Below, one piece after another: positions 60,642 through 64,000 of a stretch of 64,000 bases of DNA. The translations under genes and the position numbers were made by a program. The DNA comes from Streptomyces marianii (lineage in GTDB: Bacteria > Actinomycetota > Actinomycetes > Streptomycetales > Streptomycetaceae): NCBI RefSeq assembly GCF_005795905.1, contig NZ_VAWE01000001.1:6685001-6749000 (forward strand). Direction: 5' to 3'. The notes beneath the pieces were generated by a model, which ran no database searches, had not been told where the DNA came from, and saw nothing but the letters and a program-made list of their open reading frames with translations. How positions within the stretch are numbered: the first letter of the stretch is position 1; every line of letters starts with the position of its first letter.

Positions 60642-61160
60642 ATGAGCGCCGATACACCGCGAAGGATCGTCCTACTCCGCCATGCGAAGGCCGACTGGCC
60701 CCAGGTGTCCGACCACGAGCGGCCGCTCGCCGACCGGGGCCGCACCGACGCCCCCGTCGCCGGCCGTAAGCTCGCCGATACCGGCATCCCCTTCGACCTG
60801 GCCCTGTGCTCGACCGCCACGAGGACCCGCGAGACCTGGAAGCTCGCCGTCCAGGAGTTGCCCGAGCGGCCCAGGACCGTGTACGAGGAGCGGCTCTACG
60901 AGGCTTCACTCGGAGATCTGCTGGCGCTGCTCAACGAGACCCCGGACGAGGTCACCGATCTGCTGCTCATCGGTCACAACCCCGGAATGCACGCCCTCGC
61001 CGACGCCCTCGCGGGGAAGGCGGAGGGCGACACCCTGCAGCGGATGAGCCGCGGCGGCTTCCCGACCGCGGCGTTCGCCGTGGTCGGCTTCTCCGGTTCC
61101 TGGAAGTCCGTCGAGCACGGCGTGGGCACGCTCATCGACTACTGGGCCCCGCACGACTGA
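60642..61160 (+). CDS. sixA: SixA-type phosphohistidine phosphatase
   Basis: 172-residue histidine-phosphatase superfamily enzyme. The phospho-acceptor is in LLRHAKADW (RHAK 13-16), the second histidine in LLIGHNPGMHAL (about 108), and CSTATRTRETW supplies the arginine. SixA removes phosphate from HPt-type phosphohistidines in signalling or PTS proteins. ATG with GGGGAG upstream. Confidence 0.9.
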   Translation: MSADTPRRIVLLRHAKADWPQVSDHERPLADRGRTDAPVAGRKLADTGIPFDLALCSTATRTRETWKLAVQELPERPRTVYEERLYEASLGDLLALLNETPDEVTDLLLIGHNPGMHALADALAGKAEGDTLQRMSRGGFPTAAFAVVGFSGSWKSVEHGVGTLIDYWAPHD

Positions 61161-61259
61161 GCGGGGCACGCCGCCGGGAAACGCTCCGGTGCGCACGCGG
61201 TGCACCGGGGCCCGCCCCTCCTCGCCGGCCACCGGCGCCGACCGTTCCGGGCGGCCCGC

Positions 61260-61289
61260 ACCTGCGGCCGGGGCCGTCCGTCCGCAGGT
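61260..61289. terminator. Hairpin between convergent sixA and serB
   Basis: Eight-bp perfect stem ACCTGCGG / CCGCAGGT with a 14-base loop. Confidence 0.6.
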
Positions 61290-61326
61290 ACCGGGGCGGC
61301 GACCCCGGCCGGTCCCGGTCCGCCTC

Positions 61327-62541
61327 TCAGTCCTCGTGGGCGTCCGCGGCCTCGACCTCTTCGCGGGTGATCCCGAGCAGATACAGCACCGTGTCCAGAA
61401 AGGGCACGTTGACGGCCGTGTCGGCGGCCCTGCGCACCACGGGTTTGGCGTTGAAGGCGACACCGAGCCCGGCCGCGTTCAGCATGTCCAGGTCGTTCGC
61501 GCCGTCGCCGATGGCCACGGTCTGGGCGAGCGGCACCCCGGCCTCCGCCGCGAAGCGCCGCAGCAGCCGCGCCTTGCCGGCCCGGTCCACGATCTCGCCG
61601 GTGACGCGTCCGGTCAGCCTCCCGTCGACGATCTCCAGGGTGTTGGCCGAGGCGAAGTCGAGGCCCAGACGCTCCTTGAGATCGTCGGTGACCTGGGTGA
61701 ACCCACCCGAGACCACGCCCACTTGGAAGCCCAGCCGCTTCAGCGTACGGATCAGGGTGCGCGCGCCCGGGGTGAGCCGCACCTCCGTGCGCACCTTGTC
61801 CACCACCGACGCGTCCAGGCCCGCCAGCAGCGCGACCCGGGCGTGCAGCGACTGCTCGAAGTCCAGCTCCCCCCGCATCGCGGCCGCCGTGACCTCGGCG
61901 ACCTCCGCCTCGCAGCCCGCGTGCGCGGCGAACAGCTCGATCACCTCGTCGGTGATCAGGGTCGAGTCGACGTCCATGACCACGAGGCGCTGCGCCCGGC
62001 GGTGCAGTCCGGCCGAGACGACGGCGACGTCCACCCCGATCTCCGCCGCCTCGGTCGCCAGTGCGGTCCGCAGCGGTTCGGTCTCGCAGCCCGACACCGC
62101 GAACTCCACGGCGGTGACCGGGTACTTGGCGAGCCGGTGGATACGGTCGATGTTGCCGCCCGTGCCGGTGATCCTGGCGGCTATGGCGGCCGTGGACTCC
62201 GCGGTCAGCGGATGCCCGAGCACGGTCACGTGCGAACGCCCGCTGCCCCGGGGCCGGTTGTCTCCGAGACCCGAGATGATCTCGGCCTGCAGTCTCAACG
62301 ACTCGGCCCAGCTGTGCACGGTGGCCCGCAGTTCGCCCTCGGTGCCGGCGGTCGGCTCGGTGACGAGTGCGCACAGGGTGATGCGCCCCCGCGTGACGAC
62401 CTGCTCGATGTCGACCACGTCGACCGAGAAAGCGGCGAGGGTGTCGAAGAGCCCGGCCGTGATGCCGGGACGGTCCTTCCCGAAGATCTTCACCAGCAGG
62501 GTGGGGACGTCGGGCGTCTGCGGGGGCTGCGATGCGCTCAT
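61327..62541 (-). CDS. serB: Phosphoserine phosphatase with ACT domains
   Basis: 404-residue HAD phosphatase, last step of serine synthesis. Two N-terminal ACT-like domains (LLVKIFGKDRPGITAGLFD and HVTVLGHPLTAESTAAI, about 1-175) probably bind an amino-acid effector. The HAD core has VMDVDSTLITDEVIELFA (nucleophile Asp), VVSGGFTQV and VAIGDGANDLDML. Length and domain order match mycobacterial SerB2. ATG start. Confidence 0.95.
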   Translation of the reverse strand: MSASQPPQTPDVPTLLVKIFGKDRPGITAGLFDTLAAFSVDVVDIEQVVTRGRITLCALVTEPTAGTEGELRATVHSWAESLRLQAEIISGLGDNRPRGSGRSHVTVLGHPLTAESTAAIAARITGTGGNIDRIHRLAKYPVTAVEFAVSGCETEPLRTALATEAAEIGVDVAVVSAGLHRRAQRLVVMDVDSTLITDEVIELFAAHAGCEAEVAEVTAAAMRGELDFEQSLHARVALLAGLDASVVDKVRTEVRLTPGARTLIRTLKRLGFQVGVVSGGFTQVTDDLKERLGLDFASANTLEIVDGRLTGRVTGEIVDRAGKARLLRRFAAEAGVPLAQTVAIGDGANDLDMLNAAGLGVAFNAKPVVRRAADTAVNVPFLDTVLYLLGITREEVEAADAHED

Positions 62542-62784
62542 GGTGCTCCCACCGTATCGGGCACTCCGCGCCGGGCGCCGCCCCGTCCCGCGTACCGGAC
62601 AGCCCCGCCCCTCCCAGGCTACGTGCAGGTGGCGCCGGGGTTGCCGCAGGGCCGAAGGGGGCCGAACGGGGGACACGGAAGGGTGGGACCCCGCGCGCCC
62701 GGCGGCGCGGTCCCGTCCGCGCCGGGGGCGGGAGGGCGGGGCTCACCCGCGCCCGGCGCGCGGAGCCGCCCGGCGCTCGCCGCC

Positions 62785-63026
62785 GTCCCGTGCGCCGGAC
62801 GGGCAGTGCGCCACTCGGGTCGTTCCGTGCGGCGGTGCGCGGTGCGCCACTCGGGTCGTCCCGTGAGCCGGACGGCCCGGCGTCCCGTCGCCGTTCCGTG
62901 CGGCGGACCTCGGTGCGCCACCACTCGGGTCGTCCTCTGCGGCGGACGGCCCAGCGTTCCGTGCGGCGGACCGGCAGTGCGCCACTGGGTCGTTCCGTGC
63001 GGCGGAGCGCGGTGCGCCACTCGCTT
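62785..63026. repeat. Degenerate tandem repeats of about 36-40 bp
   Basis: At least six imperfect copies of a unit containing CGTTCCGTGCGGCGG and GGTGCGCCACTCGGGT fill the middle of the 889-bp gap between serB and the FHA gene (starts near 62785, 62821, 62857, 62892, 62954, 62990). No gene is supported anywhere in 62542-63430. Confidence 0.75.
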
Positions 63027-63430
63027 CGGCGGGCCCCACCGCGGGGACCGCCGGGCGGACGGCTCGGCCCGCGGTCTTCCCACGGGGCCGCCCGCGTCTG
63101 CCGACGGCTACCCCCGCCCGGCCCGACCCGTGGCGCCGCCCGAGCGTCCGCAGCCCCGCAAGCCTCGTCGCCGGAGACCGCCGGCGTCGCGCCCCCGATC
63201 CGTTCCGAGTTGCCCCCTTCGCGCATGATTCATGGGTGCTCGTGGGCGCATACCACGTTCCGGGCGTGTTTCTCCACCCTCAACGGCGCACGGGTGGAAG
63301 GGCGGTGGCCGTCTTCACAAGGCCCGACTTTTGGATACGCGACCGTGCCTGGAATAGTTCCCCACGATGTTCGCCATCCCTAGACTCCCGTTGGCGGGGG
63401 TAGCTCGGGGGACAACTAGTGGGGCATGGA

Positions 63431-64000
63431 GTGCCGGAACTCGTACTGGAATTGAACGGAAGGACCTGGACCCTCGATCCGTCCAGGTCGTACACCCTGG
63501 GGCGGGATCCCCAGGGTGACGTGGTGATCGACGACGCCAGGGTGTCGTGGCGCCACGCCACGATCAGCTGGGGCGGCCGGAGTTGGGCCATCGAGGACCA
63601 CGGCAGCACCAACGGCACGTATGTGCAGGGCCGGCGCATCCACCACATGGAGCTCGGCCCCGGCTCCGCGGTGCACCTCGGCAACGCCACCGACGGCCCG
63701 CGGCTGAGCCTGTCCGGCACCGAAGCCGGCGCGTACAGCGCGCAGGGGGCCGTATCGCAGCAGCCCGCCCAGGCCCAGTCGGCGCCGCAGGCCTCCGCCC
63801 AGCAGGCCTCCGCCCAGCAGGCCTCCGCCCAGCAGGCCTCCGCCCAGCAGGGCTGGGCCCAGCAGCCGGCGCACCAGCCCCAGGCCCAGCAGCAGTGGCA
63901 GCAGCCGGCCGCCGCCCAGGTGCCGCATCAGCAGGGCCCGCGCGACGACTACGTCCAGAAGACGCCCGGCGGCGCCGCGGGGGCCCCGCCGGTCCACGGC
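63431..64000 (+). CDS. FHA domain protein, partial (3' end outside window)
   Basis: First 190 residues of a protein beginning VPELVLELNGRTWTLDPSRS. The forkhead-associated domain has the phosphothreonine-binding signature YTLGRDPQGDVVIDDARVSWRHATI and EDHGSTNGTYVQGRRI (about 20-75). A Gln/Ala/Pro-rich disordered region follows, including four perfect 15-bp repeats coding QQASA. In Streptomyces this N-terminus belongs, as I recall, to an FHA-ABC transporter fusion, but the rest is outside. GTG start with GGGG 6 nt upstream. Confidence 0.85.
   Translation, partial: MPELVLELNGRTWTLDPSRSYTLGRDPQGDVVIDDARVSWRHATISWGGRSWAIEDHGSTNGTYVQGRRIHHMELGPGSAVHLGNATDGPRLSLSGTEAGAYSAQGAVSQQPAQAQSAPQASAQQASAQQASAQQASAQQGWAQQPAHQPQAQQQWQQPAAAQVPHQQGPRDDYVQKTPGGAAGAPPVHG
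63788..63847 (+). repeat. In-frame 15-bp repeat, four copies
   Basis: Four identical copies of CAGGCCTCCGCCCAG, followed by a diverged fifth, encode QASAQ repeats in the linker of the FHA protein. Copy number is likely to vary between strains. Confidence 0.9.

Noticed and set aside
1..64000. tRNA, rRNA or complete insertion sequence genes
   Set aside because: No conserved rRNA stretch, no cloverleaf with a TTCGANNC loop and CCA-type end, and no transposase reading frame was seen on either strand, though a tRNA scan was not run.

Overview
This is a chromosomal segment of a high-G+C actinomycete, almost certainly a Streptomyces. Codons end mostly in G or C, GTG and TTG starts are frequent, and genes are often coupled by 4-bp start/stop overlaps. 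Gene content and order match what I recall of the Streptomyces coelicolor SCO1806-SCO1875 region (ectABCD, cob genes, pit, gbn, moaA, tyrS, tldDE, fabG-fabI, serB). That comparison is from memory and was not computed. I found no rRNA, tRNA, prophage, CRISPR array or complete insertion sequence. Most of the window is ordinary core chromosome; the unusual material lies in the intergenic regions.

Layout. 1-6.1 kb: 5' part of a class B penicillin-binding protein gene, a GNAT acetyltransferase, a divergent IclR regulator/aldehyde dehydrogenase pair, a class V aminotransferase and a probable decayed gene. 6.2-9.9 kb: the osmoprotectant operon ectABCD (minus strand), preceded by a long AT-rich leader with a terminator-like hairpin. 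10-12.8 kb: amidohydrolase, a sortase-anchored surface protein and a MITE-like element holding a tandem repeat. 12.9-23 kb: cobalamin genes in two minus-strand operons (cobE-cbiX-cobC and cobD-cobQ-chelatase-cobO-cobB). The second lies behind a cobalamin riboswitch, and a ZIP metal transporter diverges from the first. 23-27 kb: phosphate transporter operon with a PHO box, class II aldolase and alpha/beta hydrolase. 27.5-32.6 kb: hypothetical protein, ABC-F ATPase with a ten-codon leader ORF, the nucleoid protein Gbn with a GATC-rich upstream region, and an enoyl-CoA hydratase.

32.9-36.6 kb: an Asp23/Gls24-AmaP membrane-stress locus in which most proteins share one beta-alpha-beta module. 36.9-42.1 kb: SDR and GH15 glycosidase, SURF1, a Cys-rich zinc protein and a DEDDh exonuclease with BRCT domain. 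42.2-44.2 kb: TetR/VIT transporter pair with a clean operator, then an alcohol dehydrogenase pseudogene. 44.3-50.8 kb: secreted subtilase, DUF485-actP acetate uptake, moaA and small membrane proteins. 50.9-57.4 kb: tyrS, tldE/tldD, fabG-fabI (type II fatty acid synthesis) and a small secreted protein. 57.6-64 kb: GntR/MFS pair with a 38-residue companion protein, sixA, serB, a repeat-rich spacer and the start of an FHA-domain protein.

How the parts connect. Ectoine/hydroxyectoine synthesis and the Asp23-AmaP locus suggest osmotic and envelope stress handling. The cobalamin genes cover corrin-ring processing, cobalt insertion accessory function, adenosylation, amidation and the aminopropanol arm, but cobN and the ring methyltransferases are not in the window. 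Regulatory logic visible in the DNA includes a B12 riboswitch, a PHO box, dyad operators for the IclR, TetR and GntR regulators, several leaderless-type promoters and possible leader-peptide or leader-hairpin control.
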